From: Polychytrium aggregatum
Lineage: Eukaryota; Chytridiomycota; Chytridiomycetes; Polychytriales
Assembly (NCBI RefSeq): GCF_025602895.1
Contig: NW_026516349.1
Location: forward strand, 33,849 to 97,848
Direction of reading: 5' to 3'
DNA: 64,000 nucleotides
In this document: positions 11,798 through 21,743 of the stretch, in pieces
Numbering within the stretch: the stretch's first letter is position 1
Layout of the letters: the number at the start of each line of letters is the position of its first letter
Position numbers and translations under genes: made by a program
The notes under the pieces: model-generated
The model's database searches: none
What the model saw: only the letters and a program-made list of their open reading frames with translations
What the model was told of the DNA's origin: nothing

Positions 11798-12714
11798 GAG
11801 TTCCGTTTGACCAGAACCGGGCACTGCTGAACATCGCGACTGCCGGGACAAGACTTTTCCCCGCAGTACAAACAGAGACCCTGCTCACGACGTCGCTTTT
11901 TCTCGACGTCGGAGAGCTTAGCAGGGCGGACCGAGACAGAGTCAAGGTCCATGGGAGTGGGTGCAGAAGAGGAGGAAGAAGAAACATGCGCGGGAGAATG
12001 GTGGTGATGGGGGGCAGAGCGAGAAGAAGGAGGAGGAGGTTGGGAACGGGAGGAGACCTTGAGACGATGGAGGGCATCGTCGTACTCGACCGCTGCCTTG
12101 ATCAACTCAGGCAAGGAAGCGGGAGCGGGGCGGAGACCGATCAGGTGGAACTTGACTTCCGACTTCAGACCCTCCTTGAAGAAGTGCATCTTCGTGGGTT
12201 CGTCGGTCTGGACGCGGGCGGCGAGCTGGACGAAGCGGGTGGCGAAGGCTTGGCAGGACTTAAGTTGAACCAAGCGCTTGAGGTCGTTGAGGGCCTTGTC
12301 TTGCGAGGAGGCCGTGTCCTCACCGAAGGTCGACTTGAGGGCAACTTCAAAGTCGGCGAAGGAGGCAGGGAAGCGGTTGGCCATATAAAAGGCGGCCTCG
12401 TACCACTTGAAGGCTTCGCCGCGGAGGAAGGAGGTTGCGTAGAGGACCTTCTGGCGCTCGGGCGCGAAGAAGGCGGGATCGGCGAGGAAAACGAGGTGGC
12501 ATTGGGCCAGGAAGGCCGTCGTCTCGTCCCGGGAACCTAGGAACTCCTTGGGCTTGTTCACCTGGTAGACCTGGCGGGGAGCGGCGGCGGGAGCTTGCAG
12601 ATCTTGGATCTGACGATGGAGAGCAGCGTTCTGGGTCATGAGGGCGTTCATACGCTCCTCCATGCGCGCCAGATACGCATTGAGATCTGCAGGGGGTGCA
12701 GCAGGCTCAGCCAT
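11761..12714 (-). CDS. gag: A2 Gag
   Basis: Intact 317-aa Gag with the same ATG (first base 12714) and the same His-less four-Cys knuckle as the other family A copies. The promoter and primer site upstream are deleted, so expression would need an outside promoter. Confidence 0.9.
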   Translation of the reverse strand: MAEPAAPPADLNAYLARMEERMNALMTQNAALHRQIQDLQAPAAAPRQVYQVNKPKEFLGSRDETTAFLAQCHLVFLADPAFFAPERQKVLYATSFLRGEAFKWYEAAFYMANRFPASFADFEVALKSTFGEDTASSQDKALNDLKRLVQLKSCQAFATRFVQLAARVQTDEPTKMHFFKEGLKSEVKFHLIGLRPAPASLPELIKAAVEYDDALHRLKVSSRSQPPPPSSRSAPHHHHSPAHVSSSSSSAPTPMDLDSVSVRPAKLSDVEKKRRREQGLCLYCGEKSCPGSRDVQQCPVLVKRNSGNAHSRAAPRK

Positions 12715-12756
12715 CGGATCGACGAGGGAAAGAGAGGCGAAAGAAGAAGAAAGGCC

Positions 12757-13266
12757 GGGAGGGAAAAGTGGGCGATCGAGCAGGGCGAAGGGGGCGATGC
12801 ACGAACGAGGGCCGAGAAGGACCACCGAGACAGGCAGAGAACCAAAGCGAGAGAGGCGCAAGCAAAAGCGAAGCACCTGGCAGGAGAAACGTGCAAAGGC
12901 GAAGCAATGTGACTCAACGTCCAAGAAGCGGATTGGTCAAGTATAAGGTTGGGGCAAATGCATGCGAGATGAACAAGAGATCGGGGCGGTCAGGCAGGTC
13001 ATGAGTCACCGGTGGGGGGACACATGACCGGCAGCCGAATTGCAACCAATCGCAGCAAGGCGTGTGCACAAACAAACCGGCGCGTGCGAAGAAGACAAAG
13101 GAAGCGAAGCAGCGCGGGAAAACGGAAGTGCGGAATGGGCGGAAAAGACAGGCAAAAGGCGGAAAATTGGAGGGGAACTGCAAGGCTACACACAAACAAA
13201 CAGAAGGGCAAAAGAACAGCCAAGTGGGCAGTCAAAGTGGAGAACAAGCAGGAGCTATCCCTAACA
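12757..13266 (-). repeat. A2 5' LTR, truncated
   Basis: About 506-510 bp of the 791-bp LTR. The deletion joins the gag leader (ends ggccggga) to the middle of the LTR (gggaaaag) through a 4-bp GGGA microhomology at 12757-12760. Lost: TATA, R, U5, primer site and part of the leader. Confidence 0.9.
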
Positions 13267-13271
13267 TCCCG

Positions 13272-14760
13272 TTGCCCCCGAGTCCGAGGATATCGCCGCC
13301 CTCATCAAGTCAAACCTCAAGAAGGACTCTACCTTTGGTCCGATCCTGTCCCAAGTCCTCAAGAATCCTGCCTCCTGTCCCGGCTACTCCGTCGACAACG
13401 ACCTTCTGCTCTTTGAAGGTCTCGTCTGCGTCCCCGATGTCCCCGAGCTCAAGCGCAAGATCCTCGTCGAGTGCCACGACTCGCCGACTGCCGGCCACTT
13501 CGGCGTCGCCAAGACCTTCGAGCTCGTCTCCCGGACCTTCCACTGGCCGGCCATGCGTCGTTACATCAAGGAGTATGTCTCCGGATGCGACACCTGCCAG
13601 CGGAACAAGCACTCCCGTCACAAGCCCTACGGACTCCTTGCCTCGCTCCCTGTTCCCGATCGCCCTTGGTCCTCAGTCTCGGTCGACTTCATCACCCAGC
13701 TCCCCGAGTCCTCTGGACACACAGCCATCTGTGTGTTTGTCGACCGATTCACCAAGATGGCCCACTTCGTCCCGTCAAGCAACGAGGCCAACGCCGAGGA
13801 CACTGCTCGGATGTTTGTCGAACACGTCTTCACCAAGCACGGTCTTCCAGACGATATCGTCTCAGACCGAGGATCTACCTTTGCCTCCAAGTTCTTCCAA
13901 GCCGTCCTGACCCGCCTCAAGATCAAGCACAAGATGTCGACTGCCTTCCATCCGCAGACCGACGGCCAGACCGAGCGGGTCAACGCCATCCTCGAGCAGT
14001 ACCTCCGCTGCTTCATCAACTTCCAGCAAGACGACTGGGCCCAGCTTCTCCCCCACGCCGAGTTCACCTACAACAACACCTCTCAAGCAACCCTCGGCTG
14101 CTCTCCCTTCTTCGCCTACACCGGCTACCACCCTCGTTTTTCCGTCGCCCTTCCCCGCACCACCAAGAATGCCTCCGTCGCCGACGATCAAGCCCGAGCC
14201 ATTCACTCCCTCCACGATGAACTCAAGTTCAACATCGCCCTTGCCCAGGACTCCCAAGCCAAGTTCTACGACCCCGGCCACTCCCCTTCCCCTCCGTTCA
14301 AGGTTGGAGACCGAGTCTGGCTCTCCGCCAAGAACATCAAGACCCAGCGACCCACGGCCAAGCTCGACCACACCAAGCTTGGGCCGTTCAAGATCGTCGC
14401 TCAAGTCGGTTCCCGCGCTTTCAAGTTGGACTTGCCCTCGTCCATGCGCATTCACCCGGTCTTCCACGTCTCCCTGCTCGAGCCCGCCGCCGACGACAAG
14501 ATCCCAGGTCGAACGATCCCGCCCCCTCCACCCATCCAAGTCAACGGCCACGACGAATGGGAGGTCGAACAGATCCTGGACTCCAGGCTGTTCCGAGGTA
14601 AGCTCCAGTATCTTGTGCACTGGCGTGGCTACACGGTGATGGATTGCACCTGGGAGCCCGCCAGCAATCTTGCACATTGTCCGGAGCCTGTCGCAGCCTA
14701 CCACTCCTCTCATCCCTCGAAGCCTGGCCCTCTCGGAGCTCGGGCCTTGAGAGGGGGGTA
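13272..14760 (+). CDS. pol: B1 Pol part 2: integrase and chromodomain
   Basis: Continues in frame from 7169. Integrase zinc finger HDSPTAGHFG...CDTCQRNK. Catalytic core SVDFITQLPES, then SDRGSTFASKF, then HPQTDGQTERVN (D,D35E type). GPY/F-like KLGPFKIV. C-terminal chromodomain WEVEQILDSRLFRGKLQYLVHW...WEPASN. The stop lies in the polypurine tract (gagagggggg) beside the 3' LTR. Ty3/Gypsy integrases with chromodomains can target histone-marked chromatin; that role here is inferred. Confidence 0.93.
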
Positions 14761-14761
14761 G

Positions 14762-15044
14762 TGTCATGAACACCCTCTGCCTTTGCCCTCTTCCTTCCTT
14801 TGCCTTTGCCCTTTCCTTTCTGTTTGCCTGCCTTAGCGCTTTCCCTTCCTTCTGTTTGTTTGTTTCCCGCGCTGTGCTGCCTTGTTGTCTTCCCGCCAGC
14901 ACGCGCGCTGTCTGTGTTCCGTTCCCGCTTCCTTGCTGTTGGTCATGGGTTACGCCCACGACGCCGCCTGACGCCTTGGCGCCGCCATGCCGCCGCCACT
15001 GACGCCCGCTGACTCACGGATCCCGAGTCACGGCCGCCACCTGC
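14762..15044 (+). repeat. B1 3' LTR, left part
   Basis: First 283 bp of the B LTR, cut by A3. Continues at 21457. The TSD copy CCTGC is 15040-15044. Confidence 0.93.
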
Positions 15045-15835
15045 TGTTAGAGTCCGAAGGGGACTCAACGGCAAAAGTAGAAGTGAGCTCGAAGTGAGCT
15101 CAGGGAAGGCAAGGGTAAAGTCCGAAGTGGACTCGGAGAGGGAGCGAGGGAAGCAAAGATCCGTTCAAGATAAGACTTGTCTCGAAATGAGACGTGAGGA
15201 ACACCCAGAGAATAAAGTAGAAGGCACTTTATTTAGTCCTATTTTGAACGCTGAGGTTCGACTACACATCGCGGGGGTCAGGCTATTTATAGACAAGTCC
15301 GGACTTGGCAGCGAAGGGCGGCCAAGGGAGGGAAAAGTGGGCGATCGAGCGTGGCGAAGGGGGCGATGCACGAACGAGGGCCGAGAAGGACCACCGAGAC
15401 AGGCAGAGAACCAAAGCGAGAGAGGCGCAAGCAAAAGCGAAGCACCTGGCAGGAGAAACATGCGAAAGGGAAGCAATGTGACTCAACATCCAAGAAGCGG
15501 ATTGGTCAAGTATAAGGTTGGGGCAAATGCATGCGAGATGAACAAGAGATCGGGGCGGTCAGGCAGGTCATGAGTCACCGGTGGGGGGACACATGACCGG
15601 CAGCCGAATTGCAACCAATCGCAGCAAGGCGCGTGCACAAACAAACCGGCGCGTGCGAAGAAGACAAAGGAAGCGGAGCAGCGCGGGAAAACGGAAGTGC
15701 GGAAGGAGCGGAAAAGACAGGCAAAGGGCGGAAAATCGGAGGGGAACTACAAAGCTACACACAAACAAACAGAAAGGCAAAAGAACAGCCAAGTGTGCAG
15801 TCAAAGTGGAGAACAAGCAGAAGCTATCCCTAACA
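15045..15835 (-). repeat. A3 3' LTR
   Basis: 791 bp, TGTTAG...CTAACA; the polypurine tract lies between it and the pol stop at 15848. Confidence 0.95.
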
Positions 15836-15847
15836 TCATCCCCTTCC

Positions 15848-18800
15848 TTAGCGACGAACTCCGGGCGTCGCCTTCGGCTTTGAGGGATAGCGAAGGTGGA
15901 AGTCAGCAACAAGATCAGTGGCGTGGGAAACATTGGCAGCGGGCTCCCAAGACCGGTCAGTCTCGGAATAGCCCTTCCACTGAACCAAGTACTGTAAGCG
16001 ACCACGGAAGAGCCGAGAATCGAGAACAGTCTCGACCTCAAACTCTTCCTGGGAGTCAACAAGAATGGGAGGTGGTTCGGGTTGGGTGAACTCGGGAACA
16101 ATGTCCTTCGTTCGAGGTTCAAGGAGGGATACATGGAAAACGGGGTGAACTTTAAGTGTGGAAGGGAGTTTAAGTTCAAAGGCAACGGGGTTGATGCGGC
16201 GAAGAACTTTAAAGGGGCCAAGCTTTTTCTGATCAAGCTTGTTGGAGGGACGAAGGGTGCGGATGTGGCGACGATCAAGAAAAACGAGGTCGCCAACGGA
16301 GATGTCGGGAGTGGGGAGACGGGATTTGTTGGCCTGCACAGTGTAGGACTCTTGGGCAACCCGGAGGTTGGCCTTGAGATCCTCGAGAACGGTCTGAAGT
16401 CGGTCGACACGTTCTTCGGCAGAGGGCACAACAGAGGGATCACGGATGATGGAGGGATCGAAAATGGGGTGATGGCCATGGACTGCAAAGAAGGGAGTCA
16501 TGCCAGTGGAGGTGTTTTCCGAGTTGTTGTAAGTGAACTCGGCAAGGGGAAGGTGAAGGGTCCAGTCGTCTTGCAGGTAATTGCAATGGATACGCAAATA
16601 CTGCTCGATGACCTGGTTGAGAACCTCGGTCGAACCGTCGGTCTCGGGGTGGAAGGCAGAAGAAAGGGAAATCTTCGTCTTCAGAAGCTCATTGAAGCGC
16701 CTCCAGAAGGCCGAAGTAAACTGAGTTCCTCGGTCCGAAACAATAGACCGGGGACAACCATGCAAGCGGAAGATGTGGGAGAGGAAGAGTTCGGCGGTTT
16801 GCTCGCCTGTAACCGTCTTCGTGGTGGGCACAAAGTGTGCTTGTTTGGACAGGCGGTCCTTAACCACGAAGATGGAGTCAAAGCCGTTCGAAGGTGGGAG
16901 ATCCGTGATGAAGTCCATCGACAGGTCCCACCAACGTTCGGAAGGAACGGGGAGAGGATGAAGTAAACCATAAGGGGAGTGACGGGACGGCTTGGCTCGC
17001 TGGCACGCTTCACAATTAGCAATGAAGCGACGCACAGACTTACGAAGCCGGGGCCAGTGAAAGTCCCGGGAGATGAGCTCAACGGTCTTGGCAAGACCAA
17101 AGTGACCAGCGGCAGCGGAGCAGTGACGTTGCTCAAACACTTTGAGCTGGAGCTCGGGAGAAGGGACAACGATCAGGTCTTTAAAGTAAAGGAGACCGTC
17201 ACGGAAGGAGTAATCGCCGTCAAGACGTTTGGCGTTAAAGTCAGAAAGAAGGGAACAAGAAAGGGTGGCAGCTCGAATCTCGGAAAGAAAATCGGGATTC
17301 GAGCCGATAACAGTGATGCTGTCGAGAGAAATAGACTCGAACAGCTGAAGGAAGTTGGTGGAGTGGAGGGAGTCACCAGGCTTTATCTCAAAGTCAGAAC
17401 GGCGACTGAGAGCATCGGCTTTGGTGTTGAGACGACCAGGGCGGTGGTAAATGCGAAAAGCAAAGTCAGAAAGGAATTGGGCCCACCGGAACTGGCGGCG
17501 AGAAAGTTGGGAAGCGGAAGTGAACCGGGTAAGGTTCTGATGATCAGAGAAGACAAGAGTGGGATGATCGGGGTCGGCAGCCATCAAGTAATGACGCCAG
17601 GCAGTAAAGGAATCGACAATGGCAAGGAGCTCTTTGTCGTGGGTGTCATAATTCACCTCGGCGGGACGGAATTGCCGAGAGTGAAAAGCAACGGGGTGAA
17701 GAGCGCCGTCAGGGTCAAACTGGGAAAGGACGGCACCCAAAGCAAAGTCAGAAGCATCGGGCTCGATGACAGCGGGTTTGGAGAAATCAAAGTATCGAAG
17801 AATAGGTGCGGAAGTGAAGGAACGTTTGAGAGAGTCAAAAGCCTCTTGGGCCTCGGGAGACCAAGAGAAGGTGGAGGATTTGGTAGTGAGGGAAGTCAAA
17901 GGACGAGCAAGTGCAGAAAAGTCCTTGACGAAGCGGCGATAAAAGTTTGCGAAACCAATAAAAACTTGGATATCGCGAGCAGAAGAGGGAACAGGCCAAA
18001 GGGAAACGGCCTCGACCTTGGCAGGGTCCATTTTAATGCCATCGGCAGAAATGATCATGCCGAGAAAATCAACTTCAGAAAGGTCAAAAGAACACTTGGC
18101 CGGATTGACCTTAAGGGAGTGTTCACGAAGGCGAGAAAAAACAAGCTTAACATGCTCCTCATGCTCCTGGGGATCTTTTGAGAAGATCAGGATGTCGTCA
18201 AGATAAATGACAACACAGACACCAAGGAGGTCCGAGAAGATGTCGTTCATAAAAAACTGGAAAGCAGCGGGGGCATTCGAAAGACCAAAGGGGATAACAT
18301 TGTACTCAAATGAGCCAGATTTGCAAACAAAAGCAGTCTTCCACTCATCGCCCTTCTTGACACGAACCAAGTGGTAAGCATCAGGAAGGTCAAGGTGTGA
18401 GAAGACGCGGGCAGAGGAAAGTTTATCAAGAAGATCCTGGAAGAGGGGAAGAGGGTAGCGGTTCTTCTTCGTGATGGCATTGAGGCCCCGGTAGTCGACG
18501 CAAAGGCGAAGACCACCATTGGGCTTCTTCACGAAGAAGCAGGGAGCACCAACGGGAGAAGAGGATTTGGAGATCCAACCACGTGCGAGGGCGTTGGTCA
18601 GATACTCCGAAAGAGCAGATTCCTCGGCCGGGGACAAAGGATAGACTTTCCCCGGCTTTGGCAAACGAGGTTCCTTTCCATCCTCGGTTCGTACAAACTC
18701 AATAGACAAGTCATACGGACGGTGAGGAGGCAAGGAAGAAGGAGGGTCAGACTTGAGGCTGAAAACGTCGCCAAACTCATTGTATTTGAGTGGGACACCT

Positions 18801-19672
18801 CGAGAGTCAACAGGGGTGCCAGACTCGGCATACACCTTCGTCGTGAGCACGGACCTTATCGACACCGTAGGATACGTCTCCGGCGAAGGAGGACGGATAT
18901 CCATTTGGGCAGCGAAAATGTCGAGCTTGTCTTCCCGTGCAAGACGGAGAAGACTCGCCGCATTAACGAGCTCAATGTCGGGCGAAGATAAAGCCGTTGG
19001 CTCTTCAGAAAGCGAAGCAGAGTCAAGGCGGGAAGAAAGGGAAGGCGAAGTGCCAAAGGAGGGAACCGGTGTAATGAAAGGACCGGAGGGAGGAAGAGTC
19101 AAAGGCGAAGTGCCCGAAGGGGGAGGCGAAGTGCCGGAAGTGGACGAAGTGTCCAAGGAAGAAGCAGAGACATCCGCGAGGATGTGTCCATCAGCAAGGC
19201 AAGAGGGATCGGAGAAAGAAAGGGAGAGGGACTTCCAATTGACAACTGGATTGTGCAAGCGCATCCAGGGAAGACCAAGAGTGATGGGAGTGGTGGAGAG
19301 TCGAGTCACAAGAAACGAAATCGACTCGGTGTGGGAACCAATGGTCAAAGTCAAAGGCACGGTTTGGAAACGAATGAAACCGGCCGAAGAACCATCAGCA
19401 AGGGAAACGGAGTAAGGAGTAGAAAGAGGGATAAGAGAGAGTTTATGAAGATCGGCAAAGGCAGGATCAATGAGGGCAAGAGCGGTACATCCATCATCAA
19501 TGAAAACAGAAAGGGAGATGGAGACCGGGCCAGAAAGACTCATGACGACAAGAGTGGCCGGAAGAAGAAGCTTATCGTCCGATAATGACGAGTCAGAGGG
19601 GGAAGATGTTCGTATCGCCGAACAGACCACCTCGCTTACTTGCGAGGTGCTGCTCGGCTGTGGGCATTTCCC
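15848..19672 (-). CDS. pol: A3 Pol (intact)
   Basis: About 1275 aa counted from the -1 slip site. Order: protease (FIDDGCTALALID), Ser/Pro-rich linker, RT (FVKKPNGGLRLCVDYRGLN; catalytic YLDDILIFS), RNase H (IEPDASDFALGAVLSQ), integrase (HCSAAAGHFG...CEACQRAK; MDFITDLPP; SDRGTQFTSAFW; HPETDGSTEVLN with D-X35-E), chromodomain (FEVETVLDSRLFRG...YLVQWKGYSETDRSWEP). The open frame begins upstream at 19726 inside gag but with no ATG, so recoding is the likely route. Oddities: DDG instead of D[S/T]G in the protease, and DLPDAYHLVRV where relatives have DLRGAYNLLRI. Confidence 0.95.
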   Translation of the reverse strand, partial: GKCPQPSSTSQVSEVVCSAIRTSSPSDSSLSDDKLLLPATLVVMSLSGPVSISLSVFIDDGCTALALIDPAFADLHKLSLIPLSTPYSVSLADGSSAGFIRFQTVPLTLTIGSHTESISFLVTRLSTTPITLGLPWMRLHNPVVNWKSLSLSFSDPSCLADGHILADVSASSLDTSSTSGTSPPPSGTSPLTLPPSGPFITPVPSFGTSPSLSSRLDSASLSEEPTALSSPDIELVNAASLLRLAREDKLDIFAAQMDIRPPSPETYPTVSIRSVLTTKVYAESGTPVDSRGVPLKYNEFGDVFSLKSDPPSSLPPHRPYDLSIEFVRTEDGKEPRLPKPGKVYPLSPAEESALSEYLTNALARGWISKSSSPVGAPCFFVKKPNGGLRLCVDYRGLNAITKKNRYPLPLFQDLLDKLSSARVFSHLDLPDAYHLVRVKKGDEWKTAFVCKSGSFEYNVIPFGLSNAPAAFQFFMNDIFSDLLGVCVVIYLDDILIFSKDPQEHEEHVKLVFSRLREHSLKVNPAKCSFDLSEVDFLGMIISADGIKMDPAKVEAVSLWPVPSSARDIQVFIGFANFYRRFVKDFSALARPLTSLTTKSSTFSWSPEAQEAFDSLKRSFTSAPILRYFDFSKPAVIEPDASDFALGAVLSQFDPDGALHPVAFHSRQFRPAEVNYDTHDKELLAIVDSFTAWRHYLMAADPDHPTLVFSDHQNLTRFTSASQLSRRQFRWAQFLSDFAFRIYHRPGRLNTKADALSRRSDFEIKPGDSLHSTNFLQLFESISLDSITVIGSNPDFLSEIRAATLSCSLLSDFNAKRLDGDYSFRDGLLYFKDLIVVPSPELQLKVFEQRHCSAAAGHFGLAKTVELISRDFHWPRLRKSVRRFIANCEACQRAKPSRHSPYGLLHPLPVPSERWWDLSMDFITDLPPSNGFDSIFVVKDRLSKQAHFVPTTKTVTGEQTAELFLSHIFRLHGCPRSIVSDRGTQFTSAFWRRFNELLKTKISLSSAFHPETDGSTEVLNQVIEQYLRIHCNYLQDDWTLHLPLAEFTYNNSENTSTGMTPFFAVHGHHPIFDPSIIRDPSVVPSAEERVDRLQTVLEDLKANLRVAQESYTVQANKSRLPTPDISVGDLVFLDRRHIRTLRPSNKLDQKKLGPFKVLRRINPVAFELKLPSTLKVHPVFHVSLLEPRTKDIVPEFTQPEPPPILVDSQEEFEVETVLDSRLFRGRLQYLVQWKGYSETDRSWEPAANVSHATDLVADFHLRYPSKPKATPGVRR
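19618..19672 (-). promoter_or_regulatory. A3 -1 frameshift signal
   Basis: GGGAAAT on the minus strand at 19666-19672, in gag frame G GGA AAT, followed 7 nt later by the hairpin described for A5. The gag TAA is in the loop. Confidence 0.82.
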
Positions 19673-20589
19673 GAGTTCCGTTTGACCAGAACCGGGCACT
19701 GCTGAACATCGCGACTGCCGGGACAAGACTTTTCCCCGCAGTACAAGCAGAGACCCTGCTCACGACGTCGCTTTTTCTCGACGTCGGAGAGCTTAGCAGG
19801 GCGGACCGAGACAGAGTCAAGGTCCATGGGAGTGGGTGCAGAAGAGGAGGAAGAAGAAACATGCGCGGGAGAATGGTGGTGATGGGGAGCAGAGCGAGAA
19901 GAAGGAGGAGGAGGTTGGGAACGGGAGGAGACCTTGAGACGATGGAGGGCATCGTCGTACTCGACCGCTGCCTTGATCAACTCGGGCAAGGAAGCGGGAG
20001 CGGGGCGGAGACCGATGAGGTGGAACTTGACCTCAGACTTCAAACCCTCCTTGAAGAAGTGCATCTTGGTGGGTTCGTCAGTCTGGACGCGGGCGGCGAG
20101 CTGGACGAAGCGGGTGGCGAAGGCTTGGCAGGACTTGAGCTGGACCAAGCGTTTGAGGTCGTTCAAGGCCTTATCTTGCGAGGAGGCCGTGTCCTCACCG
20201 AAGGTCGACTTGAGGGCAACTTCAAAATCCGCGAAGGAAGCCGGGAAGCGGTTGGCCATATAAAAGGCGGCCTCGTACCATTTGAAAGCTTCGCCGCGGA
20301 GGAAGGAGGTGGCATAAAGGACCTTCTGGCGCTCGGGCGCGAAGAAGGCGGGATCGGCGAGGAAAACGAGGTGGCATTGGGCCAGGAAGGCCGTCGTCTC
20401 GTCGCGGGAACCGAGGAACTCCTTGGGCTTGTTCACCTGGTAGACCTGGCGGGGCGCGACGGCGGGAGCTTGCAGATCTTGGATCTGACGATGGAGAGCA
20501 GCGTTCTGTGTCATGAGGGCGTTCATAGGCTCCTCCATGCGCGCCAGATACGCATTGAGATCTGCAGGGGGTGCAGCAGGCTCAGCCAT
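19636..20589 (-). CDS. gag: A3 Gag (intact)
   Basis: 317 aa, ATG first base at 20589. Gag core with NKPKEFLGSRDETTAFLAQC. His-Ser-rich stretch before the His-less knuckle. Overlaps pol by about 90 nt in a different frame. One change, MEEPMNALM instead of MEERMNALM, separates it from other copies. Confidence 0.93.
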   Translation of the reverse strand: MAEPAAPPADLNAYLARMEEPMNALMTQNAALHRQIQDLQAPAVAPRQVYQVNKPKEFLGSRDETTAFLAQCHLVFLADPAFFAPERQKVLYATSFLRGEAFKWYEAAFYMANRFPASFADFEVALKSTFGEDTASSQDKALNDLKRLVQLKSCQAFATRFVQLAARVQTDEPTKMHFFKEGLKSEVKFHLIGLRPAPASLPELIKAAVEYDDALHRLKVSSRSQPPPPSSRSAPHHHHSPAHVSSSSSSAPTPMDLDSVSVRPAKLSDVEKKRRREQGLCLYCGEKSCPGSRDVQQCPVLVKRNSGNAHSRAAPRK

Positions 20590-20660
20590 CGGATCGAGTA
20601 GGGAAAGAGAGGCGAAAGAAGAAGAAAGGCCGGGAAGCCAAGAGGCAGCGTTCAAAATGA

Positions 20661-21451
20661 TGTTAGAGTCCGAAGGGGACTCAACGGCAAAAGTAGAAGT
20701 GAGCTCGAAGTGAGCTCAGGGAAGGCAAGGGTAAAGTCCGAAGTGGACTCGGAGAGGGAGCGAGGGAAGCAAAGATCCGTTCAAGATAAGACTTGTCTCG
20801 AAATGAGACGTGAGGAACACTCAGAGAATAAAGTAGAAGGCACTTTATTTAGTCCTATTTTGAACGCTGAGGTTCGACTACACATCGCGGGGGTCAGGCT
20901 ATTTATAGACAAGTCCGGACTTGGCAGCGAAGGGCGGCCAAGGGAGGGAAAAGTGGGCGATCGAGCGTGGCGAAGGGGGCGATGCACGAACGAGGGCCGA
21001 GAAGGACCACCGAGACAGGCAGAGAACCAAAGCGAGAGAGGCGCAAGCAAAAGCGAAGCACCTGGCAGGAGAAACATGCGAAAGGGAAGCAATGTGACTC
21101 AACATCCAAGAAGCGGATTGGTCAAGTATAAGGTTGGGGCAAATGCATGCGAGATGAACAAGAGATCGGGGCGGTCAGGCAGGTCATGAGTCACCGGTGG
21201 GGGGACACATGACCGGCAGCCGAATTGCAACCAATCGCAGCAAGGCGCGTGCACAAACAAACCGGCGCGTGCGAAGAAGACAAAGGAAGCGGAGCAGCGC
21301 GGGAAAACGGAAGTGCGGAAGGAGCGGAAAAGACAGGCAAAGGGCGGAAAATCGGAGGGGAACTACAAAGCTACACACAAACAAACAGAAAGGCAAAAGA
21401 ACAGCCAAGTGTGCAGTCAAAGTGGAGAACAAGCAGAAGCTATCCCTAACA
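20661..21451 (-). repeat. A3 5' LTR
   Basis: 791 bp; followed on the minus strand by 2 nt and the self-complementary primer site, then the gag leader. Confidence 0.95.
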
Positions 21452-21743
21452 CCTGCTTCGCTCGCTGCTTCGCCCTCCCCGCCGCTGCTTCGCTCCTACC
21501 CCCTCGCTCTGCAGCGTCGATCCTTGGCGCTCGCATAAATAGCCCTCCGACCAGCCTCTGTCTTTTGCCTTCGTCTTGCCACTTTGTATTTTTAGTATCC
21601 TAAGCCTTGGATCTAGAATAAAACTTTGGCTTTACACTTGACACTCTGTGTCCCAGTCCAGTCCCCGCTCCTCTCCCTACGTTCGAGTCTTGCATTAGGA
21701 CTCTTGCGCACTTCCCTGTTTGCCCCGTTGTCCAGTCTTGACA
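21452..21743 (+). repeat. B1 3' LTR, right part
   Basis: TSD copy CCTGC (21452-21456) plus the rest of the B LTR, ending TTGACA. TATA-like cataaata near 21533 and poly(A) signal near 21617. Confidence 0.93.

Larger units (their letters stand above)
7170..13266 (-). mobile_element. Family A copy A2, defective
   Basis: Inserted in B1 pol with TSD TCCCG (7165-7169 and 13267-13271). Order on the minus strand: truncated 5' LTR, gag, pol, 3' LTR. pol has two frameshifts. The 5' LTR lost ~282 bp plus the leader, including TATA, R/U5 and primer site, so this copy cannot make its own normal transcript. Confidence 0.94.
15045..21451 (-). mobile_element. Family A copy A3, structurally intact
   Basis: 6407 bp with TSD CCTGC (15040-15044, 21452-21456), inserted in the B1 3' LTR. 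Both 791-bp LTRs are complete; one difference seen (15205 C versus 20821 T). gag and pol ORFs are intact, the frameshift signal is intact and the primer site is present. A candidate autonomous, recently inserted copy. Confidence 0.95.
2904..21743 (+). mobile_element. Family B Ty3/Gypsy chromovirus B1, complete but interrupted by A2 and A3
   Basis: Bounded by TSD CTGCG (2899-2903 and 21744-21748) and inserted in family C pol. Parts: 5' LTR 2904-3473, gag 3546-4784, pol 4766-7169 plus 13272-14760, 3' LTR 14762-15044 plus 21457-21743. A2 (TSD TCCCG) splits pol; A3 (TSD CCTGC) splits the 3' LTR. With both insertions removed, pol stays in one frame and the 3' LTR is 570 bp, equal to the 5' LTR. 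Confidence 0.94.

Noticed and set aside
16082-16966. Long ORFs antisense to family A pol (for example 294 codons)
   Set aside because: Mirror frames of the pol coding strand; same in each copy, low-complexity Lys/Gly/Arg composition, no recognisable domain.
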